From Kosmotogaceae bacterium (GTDB taxonomy: Bacteria; Thermotogota; Thermotogae; Petrotogales; Kosmotogaceae): a DNA stretch of 64,000 nt. Location: assembly GCA_016933635.1 (NCBI GenBank), contig JAFGAP010000197.1, positions 38,492 to 102,491 of the forward strand, read 5' to 3'. The notes beneath the pieces were generated by a model. It ran no database searches, was not told where the DNA came from, and saw only the letters and a program-made list of their open reading frames with translations. A program made the translations under genes and the position numbers. Positions 25,992-34,955 of the stretch are shown here, piece after piece. The number at the start of each line of letters is the position of its first letter. The stretch's first letter is position 1.

Positions 25992-28559
25992 ATGTACTTC
26001 CTCGAAAGAGTGATGGCGGTACCACGATTGCCGGAGAAGCTAAGAAGACTTGAAGAACTTTCAAAGAACCTTTGGTGGAGTTGGAACTACCGCGCTCAAC
26101 AGATGTTCAAGTATATGGATCCAGAAATGTGGTATCAGGAAAGAAGGAGTCCCGTAAGGCTTCTTCGAAGGATAAGTCAAACCAGACTTTATGAGCTTTC
26201 CGAAGACAAACCATTTATTGAAATGTATGAAAGTGTCGTCGGAGAGTTTGATGAATATATGGGTGGGAAAGATACCTGGATGGATAGAGAACATCCCGAC
26301 AGAAAAGAACAATGTATCGCGTATTTCTGTGCCGAATATGGCTTCCATGAATCTTTCCCGATCTACTCCGGGGGTCTTGGGATTCTTGCTGGAGATCACT
26401 TAAAAACTGCCAGCGATATGGGACTGAACTTCGTTGCTATTGGTCTTTTATACAGGAACGGTTACTTCGAACAGAGAATCGACGAGTCGGGCTGGCAGCA
26501 GAATATTTACCACTCCTATGAATTTGAGGACTTTCCTGTAGTTCCCGCACTGGATGACTCGGGAGATGAGATATTCGTTAACATCGACTTCCCAGGCAGG
26601 AAAGTCTGGGCAAAAATCTGGAAGGCAGCTGTGGGAAGAACATCTCTATATCTACTTGATACAGACATTCCCCAAAACGAGCCGGAAGACAGAAACATAA
26701 CGGCTACGCTCTATGGCGGCGATCGGGAAACTAGGATAAAGCAAGAGATTCTCCTTGGCATAGGAGGAGTGAGGGCTCTCAGAATGCTTAATTATTCACC
26801 GAATGTTTGGCACATGAATGAAGGGCACGCGGCCTTCCTTTCTCTAGAGAGAATCAGAGAGTTGGTTCAGAAGAACTCTATAGATTTGTCCACAGCTTCA
26901 ATGATTGTAAAATCTGGAAACGTCTTTACCACTCACACTCCTGTACCCGCAGGGAACGACACGTTCAGCCTTGAGATAATCGACAAATACTTCGGTGATT
27001 TCTTGAGCTCAATAAGAGCCGAGAGAGAAGAATTCATTAACCTTGGGATCGAGAGACTTCCGGGTGGAGGCCAGCAATACAGTATGACCGTTCTTGCCCT
27101 TAGATTGTCCGCTCTCGCTAATGGAGTCAGCAAGCTGCACGGAAGGGTAAGCAGAAACCTTTGGAATCATATCTACCCTGACCTGCCCGCTGTTGAAGTC
27201 CCTATATCTCATGTTACGAACGGAGTACATATCTGGACCTGGCTGAACCCAAATCTACTCAAACTTCTAGACAAATATTTGCCTGTTGGTTGGCATGAAA
27301 AGGTTTACGACCCCGAAATCTGGGAGTCGGTGGGCAAGATACCCGAAGAGGAGATCTGGGAATTGCACATGTCGCTAAAATCAAGGGCAAGAAACTTTCT
27401 GCAAGGTAGGCTTAAGAGGCAAAGAATGAGACTGGGCGAAACCATAGAAGATCTTATGGAAGTCGAAGAAGCTCTTCCTGAGGATGTTCTTACGATAGGA
27501 TTCGCAAGGAGATTTGCCACATATAAGAGAGCGACGTTAATCTTCAAAGATATCAACAGGCTGAAGTCGATAATCACGAACTCTGAAAGACCTGTTCAGT
27601 TTGTTTTTGCCGGGAAGGCTCATCCTGCAGACGATCCTGGTAAGGAGCTGATAAGAAAACTTTATGAAATTTCCAGGACTCCTGAATTCAAGAGCAGGAT
27701 TATCATTGTTGAAAATTACGACATGAACATCGCTAGACACTTGGTGAGCGGTGTAGATATTTGGCTCAATACACCAAGGAGACCTCATGAAGCCAGTGGG
27801 ACCAGTGGCGAAAAGGCAGGTATGAATGGGGTTCTGAATTTCAGTGTTCTAGACGGCTGGTGGGTAGAAGGCTTCAATGGAGAGAACGGCTGGGCCATCG
27901 GCGACAACAGAGATTACAAGGACCACGAGCTTCAGGATAGAATAGATTCCGTTTCCATTTACAGCTCACTTGAAAAGGAGATAATTCCTCTTTACTACTC
28001 CAGAGATGAAAATGGAGTTGCCAAAGAGTGGGCAAAGAGAATGAAAAACTCTATCAAAGAAATCGGAAGCAAATTCAATACGCACAGGATGATAGCAGAC
28101 TATGCAGAAGATCTATATTTTCCAGTCGCCGATCTTTCCAAAGAAGCCGAAAAAGATGGTTTTAGACTCGCAAAGAGTGTTGCCATCTGGAAAGACAAAT
28201 TCAGTTCGAGCTGGAATGCCATAAGAATCAAGCCCAACATGCTAGGAGAGGCTTCTGCAAAGTCCGTTAAGGTGGGGCAGGAGATTTCTCTTTCAGCGAA
28301 CATATATCTCGGTACCATGGATCCTTCGGAGGTTCAGGTCGAGATCTTCGTGGCGAAGATGAATGACGAAGGAGAAATGGACGGTTTCAACCTTTACCCC
28401 ATGAAGTTAGTTAAGGAGGATGTTCACGGAGAATACGTATATGGGGGCAAATTTACCATATCAGAAGAGGGACAACTTGCATACACTGTTAGAGTGATCC
28501 CTAATCCCGAAAGACTACCTCACAGATACTTCATACCTGCTGCAAAATGGATTACATAA
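25992..28559 (+). CDS. glgP: Alpha-glucan (glycogen/maltodextrin) phosphorylase, GT35
   Basis: The enzyme releases glucose-1-phosphate from alpha-1,4-glucans using PLP. The 855-residue protein is the alpha-glucan family type (TIGR02094-like). It shows N-L-W-W-S-W-N near the start, Y-S-G-G-L-G-I-L-A-G-D-H, W-H-M-N-E-G-H-A-A-F, F-A-R-R-F-A-T-Y-K-R-A, and the PLP region E-A-S-G-T-S-G-E-K-A-G-M-N-G with the likely lysine near residue 608. An AGGAGG site precedes the ATG, and a TATAAT box lies about 35 bases upstream at 25952-25957. It is monocistronic, closed by a strong terminator. Confidence 0.95.
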   Translation: MYFLERVMAVPRLPEKLRRLEELSKNLWWSWNYRAQQMFKYMDPEMWYQERRSPVRLLRRISQTRLYELSEDKPFIEMYESVVGEFDEYMGGKDTWMDREHPDRKEQCIAYFCAEYGFHESFPIYSGGLGILAGDHLKTASDMGLNFVAIGLLYRNGYFEQRIDESGWQQNIYHSYEFEDFPVVPALDDSGDEIFVNIDFPGRKVWAKIWKAAVGRTSLYLLDTDIPQNEPEDRNITATLYGGDRETRIKQEILLGIGGVRALRMLNYSPNVWHMNEGHAAFLSLERIRELVQKNSIDLSTASMIVKSGNVFTTHTPVPAGNDTFSLEIIDKYFGDFLSSIRAEREEFINLGIERLPGGGQQYSMTVLALRLSALANGVSKLHGRVSRNLWNHIYPDLPAVEVPISHVTNGVHIWTWLNPNLLKLLDKYLPVGWHEKVYDPEIWESVGKIPEEEIWELHMSLKSRARNFLQGRLKRQRMRLGETIEDLMEVEEALPEDVLTIGFARRFATYKRATLIFKDINRLKSIITNSERPVQFVFAGKAHPADDPGKELIRKLYEISRTPEFKSRIIIVENYDMNIARHLVSGVDIWLNTPRRPHEASGTSGEKAGMNGVLNFSVLDGWWVEGFNGENGWAIGDNRDYKDHELQDRIDSVSIYSSLEKEIIPLYYSRDENGVAKEWAKRMKNSIKEIGSKFNTHRMIADYAEDLYFPVADLSKEAEKDGFRLAKSVAIWKDKFSSSWNAIRIKPNMLGEASAKSVKVGQEISLSANIYLGTMDPSEVQVEIFVAKMNDEGEMDGFNLYPMKLVKEDVHGEYVYGGKFTISEEGQLAYTVRVIPNPERLPHRYFIPAAKWIT

Positions 28560-28587
28560 AGGAACCCGCCTAACGGCGGGTTCCTTT
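28558..28587. terminator. Bidirectional intrinsic terminator
   Basis: AAAGGAACCCGCC and its exact complement GGCGGGTTCCTTT flank a TAAC loop, giving a 13-bp perfect stem. It lies between the convergent phosphorylase gene and the minus-strand operon. The A/T ends allow it to work on both strands. Confidence 0.92.
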
Positions 28588-28915
28588 AATTGTTGGACGA
28601 GAAATCGCTTAATGTTCTCTCGAAATCACCCGGAGAAATATCTCCCCACAAAAGAGATTTATAAAGACCTGGAACGCTAATTATCGCTTTCAGCTCTTCA
28701 TCAAGGAAGACTCTTTTTCTTGGGTCATAATGACCGTCCAGAATGACTTCCGTCGATTCAGAACCCGAAGTAATCATTCCGATAACGGCATTATAGACCT
28801 CTGTGATTTCAACTTCCCTCAAGCCAAGTTTCTGAAGCTGTTCATAGATCTCGTGACTTTCGTTTCCCTCAGCTATCATTCTGAGAACCACATTTATGTA
28901 ATCAGGAAAGGTCAT
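28586..28915 (-). CDS. Small helical protein, possibly DUF494/Smg-like
   Basis: The 109-residue protein has an N-terminal helical part (V-V-L-R-M-I-A-E-G, L-Q-K-L-G-L-R-E-V-E-I) and a second part with R-V-F-L-D-E-E and G-D-I-S-P-G-D-F-E-R. The order recalls DUF494 (Smg) proteins, but the match is by eye and weak. It is the last gene of the long minus-strand operon, starting just after the DUF72 stop and ending in the bidirectional terminator. Confidence 0.6.
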   Translation of the reverse strand: MTFPDYINVVLRMIAEGNESHEIYEQLQKLGLREVEITEVYNAVIGMITSGSESTEVILDGHYDPRKRVFLDEELKAIISVPGLYKSLLWGDISPGDFERTLSDFSSNN

Positions 28916-28922
28916 TCTTTAT

Positions 28923-29717
28923 TCAGGCACCTCCTAAGATGTCTTTCATCAGGAGAGCATTGTGAACTGCTCTTCCCATGTAGCAATTATTAAAGAATAC
29001 ATAGACCGGTAAATCATGCTTATGAAATTCTAGCACATCGAGTGCAAAACGTCTCAAATCAGTTTTCGGGTAATCGTAGTTGTACCTCTCACTGCCGTTG
29101 CTGTCGAACCAATCGGGATTTCTCCCGTGAAACCTGAAATAAGCACCTCTGGAACCTGATCTGGGAAGATATGGAAACAATCCACCAAAGGAAGGTTCGT
29201 CAACCGTTACAGGTACCGCGCCCAACCTGTCAATGGTTTTGAAGACATCTTCAGTTGCCCAGCTTTCGTGCCTGAATTCGAATGCTAGCAAATTCCTATC
29301 TGAATTGAAGGTCTTAGTAACTGCTTCAATGTAAGAAACATTATCTCTATTGTTCTTGAAGGACCAGGGAAACTGAAAAAGCAGCGGACCTAATTTTCCT
29401 TCTTCTTTCATCGGAAGAAGAGCATTATTGAACTCATCCGAGATCTCCTGTAGCTCGTTGATACCGCTCTTCCATATATCATGAGTCACGTTTCCCGGCG
29501 CTTTTACTGCAAAGATCATCTCACCAGGTATCTTTCTAATAATTCCAGTAATTGCCTTATAGGTCGGCATTCTATAATAAGTAAAATTCAATTCAACTGA
29601 GTTGAATCTCCAAACAGAATGATAGTACCTCAGCATCTGAGAAGAGCTTATCCCCGCTGGATAAGCAGTACCCACCCAATCGGGGAATGAGTATCCACTC
29701 GTTCCCAGAAAAATCAC
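28923..29717 (-). CDS. DUF72 family protein (YecE-like)
   Basis: The 264-residue TIM-barrel-like protein shows L-G-T-S-G-Y-S-F-P-D-W near the start, N-S-V-E-L-N-F-T-Y-Y-R, F-A-V-K-A-P, L-L-F-Q-F-P, A-F-E-F-R-H-E-S-W and a C-terminal Y-V-F-F-N-N-C-Y-M-G-R-A-V-x-N-A. These define DUF72 (COG1801). The activity is unknown. The start abuts the pduL stop, showing tight coupling. Confidence 0.92.
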   Translation of the reverse strand: MIFLGTSGYSFPDWVGTAYPAGISSSQMLRYYHSVWRFNSVELNFTYYRMPTYKAITGIIRKIPGEMIFAVKAPGNVTHDIWKSGINELQEISDEFNNALLPMKEEGKLGPLLFQFPWSFKNNRDNVSYIEAVTKTFNSDRNLLAFEFRHESWATEDVFKTIDRLGAVPVTVDEPSFGGLFPYLPRSGSRGAYFRFHGRNPDWFDSNGSERYNYDYPKTDLRRFALDVLEFHKHDLPVYVFFNNCYMGRAVHNALLMKDILGGA

Positions 29718-30311
29718 TCAAAACTCCTCAATAATGTGTACCGGATCCTCGTTGTTGAGAATTGCCGCGTTGGCTTCGTCTACATCTACGTGAAACTCCA
29801 GAGCGTAACTGGAGTGAACTCTAACTAGAACATCATCGAATACCACTTTTCTCGTTCCAGCCCCTTCGGCATACACCATGACGATATCCTTGTCCTTAAC
29901 ACCAAAGATTTCCGCGTCCTCGGGGGTCATGTGTATATGCCTCTTAGCGAGCATTACTCCAGAATTAAGTACTACCGTCCCTTTTGGACCGACAATCGTT
30001 AGGCCGGGCGTACCGGCATGGTCACCGGAATCTTTTATTGGTGGCTTTATGCCAAGAGTAAAGGAATCCGTTCTAGATACCTCTATCTGCGTGGCCTTTC
30101 TGGCAGGTCCAAGCACTCTTACTCCCGTGATCGCCCCTTTGGGGCCCACTAGAATCACTTTTTCATCGCAGGCAAACTGGCCTGGTTGTCCAAGATCCTT
30201 GATTGGAGTAAGCTGATGACCCTTACCGAAAAGCCTCTCAATGTCTTCTGCACTAAGATGAAGATGACGATTTGAAACACCTGCCTTGATTGCTGGTTGC
30301 TTAAGTTTCAC
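29718..30311 (-). CDS. pduL: Phosphate acyltransferase PduL (phosphotransacetylase)
   Basis: PduL interconverts acyl-CoA and acyl-phosphate. The 197-residue protein shows both metal-binding motifs, S-N-R-H-L-H-L-S near the start and A-K-R-H-I-H-M-T-P in the middle. It also has G-Q-F-A-C-D-E-K and P-P-I-K-D-S-G-D-H-A-G-T-P. There is no N-terminal encapsulation helix and no microcompartment gene nearby. It therefore more likely serves acetate formation from acetyl-CoA in the cytosol (inference). GTG start preceded by GGAGGTG. Confidence 0.93.
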   Translation of the reverse strand: MKLKQPAIKAGVSNRHLHLSAEDIERLFGKGHQLTPIKDLGQPGQFACDEKVILVGPKGAITGVRVLGPARKATQIEVSRTDSFTLGIKPPIKDSGDHAGTPGLTIVGPKGTVVLNSGVMLAKRHIHMTPEDAEIFGVKDKDIVMVYAEGAGTRKVVFDDVLVRVHSSYALEFHVDVDEANAAILNNEDPVHIIEEF

Positions 30312-30325
30312 AAAAACACCTCCAG

Positions 30326-31432
30326 TTATTTTTGCTTCTTAAATTTTTTCGGACCAATTAGTCCCTTTCTTACTTTTGTGGCAACACCCTCTGGAGTAGT
30401 TACAACGATTGTCAAAGGACCTTTAGCCACATTTATCCATCCCAGGCCGAATATATGAAGCTCCTGACCGGTTCTAAGTCTGAATCTTTCGCTCTTCCAT
30501 TTGTAATTGCTTCGAATCGATTTCGAAAAAGGAGGTTTCAAGATTTCCCCATACCATCTGTCCCATTCTTCGTTTCCCGTTTCGGAATTGGTCTCGTGAA
30601 CTGTTACACTTTCGGGGACAAGAACATGGAATATCCCGACCGGATCGCTCTCATTCTTTACATCTAATCTGACAAGTCCACTAAGGAAAACTGTACGAAC
30701 ATCGTGAAACTGAATCGTCGATCTGCAAAGTTTCTTGCGTGGAAGAAATCTGCTTTGATCTTCTACACTCAGGAGGTCTGTTATCCTGTCCTTTGTGAAG
30801 ATTCCGGGCGTGTCATAAACGGTGAATGCGGAGTCGCCGACTTTCTTAGAAGCTACCTTCACAGTGGTTCCAGGGAATCGGCTTACTGTAAGTTCTTCAG
30901 ACTGTATAAGACCATTGAGAATAGAGGATTTCCCAACATTTGTCACTCCTATGGAGACAAATTCCTCTGAAGCCGATTTCAAATAAGAGAATAGTGATCT
31001 TAGACCGTAATTTTTCAGCGCAGAAATGGGTCTAACGGTTTCCTTAGGTACTTTAAGCATACCGGCCGCCCAGTCTCTTATCTCGTCGATTTTAACCTCT
31101 TTAGGCAGGAGATCGATCTTGTTCAGAATGTAGTGAACGGTGTGTTCCTTCAGGAGCCTCAATATGTCTCTTCTACAGGTCCCGTCAAAATCTGAAATAT
31201 CAATGACGTAGATAACATCTTGCGCAAGATCGAGGTATTCTTTCAGGTTGTCGATTGAATGAACGATTCTATCACCTTCAGAAAGAGAACCATAGTGTTT
31301 GATCAAATAACATCTACGACACAATACTTGTTTCCCCGACTGAAGCCTGGATTCCATAACCGATCTGGATAAGTAGCCTAAACCGGCCGGGTCATCATGC
31401 TGGAGCTCAACACCGCAACCACCACACTTCAT
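30326..31432 (-). CDS. yqeH: Ribosome biogenesis GTPase YqeH
   Basis: The 368-residue circularly permuted GTPase begins with a zinc finger (C-G-G-C ... C-R-R-C). G4 (N-K-I-D) and G5 (S-A-L) then precede G1 (G-V-T-N-V-G-K-S-S) and G3 (D-T-P-G), the permuted order of the YqeH/YlqF group. YqeH acts in 30S assembly. The start overlaps the stop of the tandem YqeG gene, reproducing the yqeG-yqeH pairing known in Firmicutes. Confidence 0.94.
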   Translation of the reverse strand: MKCGGCGVELQHDDPAGLGYLSRSVMESRLQSGKQVLCRRCYLIKHYGSLSEGDRIVHSIDNLKEYLDLAQDVIYVIDISDFDGTCRRDILRLLKEHTVHYILNKIDLLPKEVKIDEIRDWAAGMLKVPKETVRPISALKNYGLRSLFSYLKSASEEFVSIGVTNVGKSSILNGLIQSEELTVSRFPGTTVKVASKKVGDSAFTVYDTPGIFTKDRITDLLSVEDQSRFLPRKKLCRSTIQFHDVRTVFLSGLVRLDVKNESDPVGIFHVLVPESVTVHETNSETGNEEWDRWYGEILKPPFSKSIRSNYKWKSERFRLRTGQELHIFGLGWINVAKGPLTIVVTTPEGVATKVRKGLIGPKKFKKQK

Positions 31433-32481
31433 CTATCCATCGCCTCCACTTCGGGATGCTTCCTCATTTTGCTCAATATGAGACTCTCTACTCTTCTCAC
31501 AAGTTTCGTCCAGAAGAACTCCCTGTCGGAAATCGGTTCTACTTTAACCGTATAAGCACCTAATAAGTTCCCCATGATGATATCTGTAAATAGCTGATCG
31601 CCAATAATTACCGTTTTGTATGGCGTTATACCGAAATCCTTCAATACACGTTTCGCCTTGAATGTAAGAGGCTTTCTCGCCCGACTAATAACCTTTGTCG
31701 TACCAAGTTCTCTTTCAATTCTTCCCAGTCTATTTGATTTGCCGTTTGAAATCAAAACCACTTCAAGTCCAAGGCGCTCTACTCTACTTATAAGTAATCG
31801 TTTCTCCTTTGAAACGCTACTCGCTCCCCACTCTTCAAGGGTGTTATCGAAATCGAATATTATCAACCTATAACCAGAGTCCTTGAGCGCATCAAAATCA
31901 ATATCCATAACAGTCCTTGCAAAAAGGTGGGGCGTTGCAAGCCTTCCGATTCTGAATATCCAGCCAATAGTGAAGAAAAAAACGAGATAGGCCGCAATTG
32001 TGACTTTTCCCAGAAGTCTCTTATACCATTTATGGCTTATATCCACCAGAGGGGAAACCAGAATTGAGTACATGCCCATTCTGTTTCCCGCAATTATGTC
32101 CGTGAAGAAAAGATCGCCAATTATTACAGTCTTTTCCGGTCTCGATTTCATCTCGCTGAGAACTTTCCTCAGTTCCTTTGTCCCGGGTTTCCTCATTGAG
32201 TGATACACTTTCAGGTCTTCACCGAAGAGATCCTTCAGGTTCTTAACTCTCGATTGTGGTCCGTTAGTAACCACCCCAACCTTCATTCCAGAAGAAATCA
32301 AGTTATCTATGATGGGTTTGTTCCTCATGTCGAAAGGTTCTCTCCATACAGCAATTGTGTTGTCATAATCGAAGAGAATCGTATTGTAACCGAGTTTTTG
32401 GAGCCTCTCGTAGTCTATCTCTCTTACGTTTTCTGCCTTGTCATTCGGAACTGCGTTATCAAGTATGTCCAGGATTCGCAC
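31429..32481 (-). CDS. Tandem YqeG-type HAD phosphatase (two HAD domains)
   Basis: Two complete YqeG-like HAD domains lie in one chain of about 350 residues. The first has L-F-D-Y-D-N-T, V-V-T-N-G, R-K-P-G and I-I-G-D-L-F-F-T-D-I. The second has I-F-D-F-D-N-T-L, L-I-S-N-G, A-R-K-P and I-I-G-D-Q-L-F-T-D-I. A hydrophobic stretch (A-Y-L-V-F-F-F-T-I-G-W-I-F) separates them. YqeG is normally a single-domain phosphatase (phosphatidylglycerophosphate phosphatase in some phyla). I chose the GTG with GGTGGAG 4 bases upstream; an in-frame TTG at 32505 lacks one. Both active sites look intact. Confidence 0.88.
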   Translation of the reverse strand: MRILDILDNAVPNDKAENVREIDYERLQKLGYNTILFDYDNTIAVWREPFDMRNKPIIDNLISSGMKVGVVTNGPQSRVKNLKDLFGEDLKVYHSMRKPGTKELRKVLSEMKSRPEKTVIIGDLFFTDIIAGNRMGMYSILVSPLVDISHKWYKRLLGKVTIAAYLVFFFTIGWIFRIGRLATPHLFARTVMDIDFDALKDSGYRLIIFDFDNTLEEWGASSVSKEKRLLISRVERLGLEVVLISNGKSNRLGRIERELGTTKVISRARKPLTFKAKRVLKDFGITPYKTVIIGDQLFTDIIMGNLLGAYTVKVEPISDREFFWTKLVRRVESLILSKMRKHPEVEAMDR

Positions 32482-32701
32482 GAATCTCCACCACTTCCAG
32501 TTCAATACGGTTCCTAATGCTTTGGAGAAAGCTCTTGACTTCCTCCAGCAGATCGGCGGGGACGATTATCTTAAGAAACCCTTCGTCAGTAACATGTCTG
32601 ATGTTCATCAAATTGTCTTCTGCTTCGGCTATATAGCAGAGAACATGAATGTCCTCTGGCCTGATTCTGACAAAGAGATCATATTCCAGTATCTCATTCA
32701 T
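32459..32701 (-). CDS. DUF4911 domain protein
   Basis: The roughly 80-residue protein shows V-R-I-R-P-E-D-I-H-V-L-C-Y-I-A-E-A-E-D-N-L and F-L-K-I-I-V-P, the pattern of DUF4911 small proteins that regulate or accompany clostridial/thermotogal operons; function unknown. The ATG is preceded by GAGG. It starts shortly after the restored phoH end and overlaps the tandem YqeG start. Confidence 0.72.
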   Translation of the reverse strand: MNEILEYDLFVRIRPEDIHVLCYIAEAEDNLMNIRHVTDEGFLKIIVPADLLEEVKSFLQSIRNRIELEVVEIRANPGHT

Positions 32702-32710
32702 ATACAATCC

Positions 32711-33998
32711 TCATAGCAGTTCTGCTGCCAAACTTGCAAGTTCTGAGCGCTCACCTTTCATTAGAGTGATGTGGCCTGCAAGATCTTTGTCCCTAAATCT
32801 TGACGCCGCATATGTCAAGCCATTGCTGTAAGCGTCAAGATAGGAATTGTCTAATCTGATATGGATCACCAATAACGACGATCTTGGTGTTCTCCCCCAC
32901 CCTCGTTATAATTGTCTTGATTTCATGCGGAGAAAGGTTCTGAGCCTCATCTATTATGAAGTACTGGTTGGGTATCGACCTCCCCCTTATATAACTTAGG
33001 ACCTCGACTTCCAGCTGTTCTCTCTTCTTCAAGAATGAATCCATGTCCATATGACGGTTGCTGAAGAGTAAGTGTAAATTGTCGTAAATTGGAGTCATCC
33101 AAGGATCTATCTTCTCCTCCATTGAGCCAGGAAGATAACCTATGTCCTGTCCCATCGGGATAATGGGCCTTGCCACAAGCAGTCTCTCATACTTCTTTTC
33201 ATCTACAACTTTCCTCAAACCACAAGCAAGCGAAATCAGTGTCTTACCAGTTCCAGCAATTCCTGGTATAAACACGACCCTCACCCTATCGTCCAGAAGA
33301 AGTTCCATAGCCATCATCTGTTCATAGTTTCTTGGCTTTATCCCCCAGCTGCTTGTATCCATTGTGACTTCAACAGGAATTATCATTTCCCCGTCGGGAG
33401 TTACCCTTCCGAATATTCCCTTTCCGAAGTCAACGAATTCATTTGCTCCAACGGAATCGGAGAGCTCATTTACCGAAAGCTCGTCCCTATCTATGAACTT
33501 GTCTCTAAGGGCTGAGTCGTTAACCGTGTTAACTCCTGAGAGTTTGTCGTCGATTTCGACTTTGTCATGAAGGTAGTCTTCAGCCTTCATCCCCATTATA
33601 TCGGCCTTGACTCGCATGTTGATATCCTTACTGACGAGTATCACAGGAAGTTTGTCTACGAGTTCAAGCTCTTTCATATATAAAAGGATGGCGTTATCCT
33701 TGTACCCGCCTGCTGCAAAAGGCGGAAGCTGGCTTTTAAATTCATTGAAGACTGCTATTCTTAGCGTGCCGCCCGACTCAAGCCTAACACCCTCGGTCAG
33801 CCTGCCTTTAGATCTCAACGAATCGAGAAACCTGTTGACTTTTCTAGCATTCTGGCCGACAGATCCCGAGTTTTTTTTCAGCTTGTCTATCTCTTCGAGA
33901 ACTGGAAATGGAATGATCAGATTGTTGTCCTCAAAATTATCAAAACAGTACGGATCATGAACAAGAACATTGGTATCAAGTATGAAGTCTTTTATCAA
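32711..33998 (-). CDS. PIN-PhoH ATPase, frameshifted near the 3' end
   Basis: The N-terminal PIN domain (D-T-N-V-L-V-H-D-P, acidic cluster) is followed by a PhoH ATPase with Walker A G-I-A-G-T-G-K-T and Walker B Y-F-I-I-D-E-A-Q-N. The open frame stops at 32835, right after G-D-P-Y-Q-I. Skipping one base near 32851-32855 restores D-N-S-Y-L-D-A-Y-S-N-G-L-T-Y and a 46-residue tail ending A-S-L-A-A-E-L-L, with a stop at 32711. These are the normal family C-terminus. The cause is either a real one-base insertion, a sequence error or, less likely, recoding. The TTG start follows GGAGGGG by 6 bases. Confidence 0.9.
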
Positions 33999-34000
33999 AC

Positions 34001-34558
34001 TTAACCCCTCCACTTCTTCTCGTATTTGACCATTTCAGATGTACCCCCAAGTCGTCTTGCCAGTGCCAGAAAGACTTTCGCAGTTACCCTGGCGTCGTCC
34101 ATTGCCCTGTGTGTAGGCACATCTCTTATTCTCAATCTCTTCGCAATGCTCCCAAGGCCATAAGGCCCTTCGGAAAAGACTTCGTGAGCTATGTCAATGG
34201 TGTCTATGTAGTTATTTGCTAAGGGCAGTATTCCGGTTTCTTTCGATGCTATATCAAAAAACGTCATGTCATTAACGATGTTATGACCTACAATCGTGGC
34301 GCCCCCAACGTAGTTTCGGAATCTTGGGAAGACCTCAGCCATTGTAGGTTGATCTAAAACATCCTCATTTTTTAATCCGTGAATGCCTGTAATCTGCGCC
34401 GGGTTCATGACAAGCGGATTCACAAGTGACTGAAATGATAGATTATGCAAGATCTTGTTTCCATAGACCGGAATAGCTGCAATCTCAAGAATTCTATCCC
34501 CTTCAAGGGGACTGGATCCCGTTGTTTCTGTGTCAATGACTAAGTAGATCTTCTTCAT
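34001..34558 (-). CDS. DnaQ-like 3'-5' exonuclease (DEDDh)
   Basis: The 185-residue exonuclease has all DEDDh positions: V-I-D-T-E-T-T-G (Exo I), G-H-N-I-V-N-D-M (Exo II) and H-R-A-M-D-D-A-R (Exo III). It could be a proofreading epsilon-like subunit or a general exonuclease; no polymerase is fused. It opens the long minus-strand operon. Its stop overlaps the phoH start region by a few bases. Confidence 0.9.
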   Translation of the reverse strand: MKKIYLVIDTETTGSSPLEGDRILEIAAIPVYGNKILHNLSFQSLVNPLVMNPAQITGIHGLKNEDVLDQPTMAEVFPRFRNYVGGATIVGHNIVNDMTFFDIASKETGILPLANNYIDTIDIAHEVFSEGPYGLGSIAKRLRIRDVPTHRAMDDARVTAKVFLALARRLGGTSEMVKYEKKWRG

Positions 34559-34643
34559 TTCTAACCCTCCGTGAAAATTTTACCATGAGACCGCTTATAC
34601 TACCGGCTTCCTCTTTACTATACAATTGAGAGAGGTGATTCAT

Positions 34644-34952
34644 TTGAGGGAGCTTTCCGTTATTATTAGACACTCTCTCGGAATAAAAGAAGCAGTAAAG
34701 AGATTGAATGAGAAAATCGAAGAACTGAAGAGTGAGTATGAAGGGAAGTTCGCTCTTTATTCGACCTGGGAAGACAACTGCCTGAGATTCAGGTTGAAGG
34801 CGGCCGGAATGAAGACGCAAGGTTATATGAAGGTTTCCGATTCTGCTGTTACGCTCTCGGGAAAACTGCCCTTAACGTTAGCGGCTTTTGGAGGAAAGAT
34901 CGAAAGCACTTTAAGAGCAGAGCTTCTGAAAATTCTATGTGACGGTGACTGA
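34644..34952 (+). CDS. PHA_gran_rgn-like small protein
   Basis: The roughly 102-residue protein shows I-I-R-H-S-L-G-I-K-E-A, a helix, then alternating strands and A-F-G-G-K-I-E-S-T-L-R-A-E-L. This fits the putative polyhydroxyalkanoic acid system family (PF09650), whose role is unclear. Nothing in the window suggests PHA metabolism. The TTG start follows GAGGTGATT; an in-frame TTG 18 bases upstream lacks such a site. Confidence 0.75.
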   Translation: MRELSVIIRHSLGIKEAVKRLNEKIEELKSEYEGKFALYSTWEDNCLRFRLKAAGMKTQGYMKVSDSAVTLSGKLPLTLAAFGGKIESTLRAELLKILCDGD

Positions 34953-34955
34953 GAA

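Noticed and set aside
29718-30311. Bacterial microcompartment linked to PduL
   Set aside because: No shell-protein genes and no encapsulation peptide; PduL also works as a free phosphotransacetylase.
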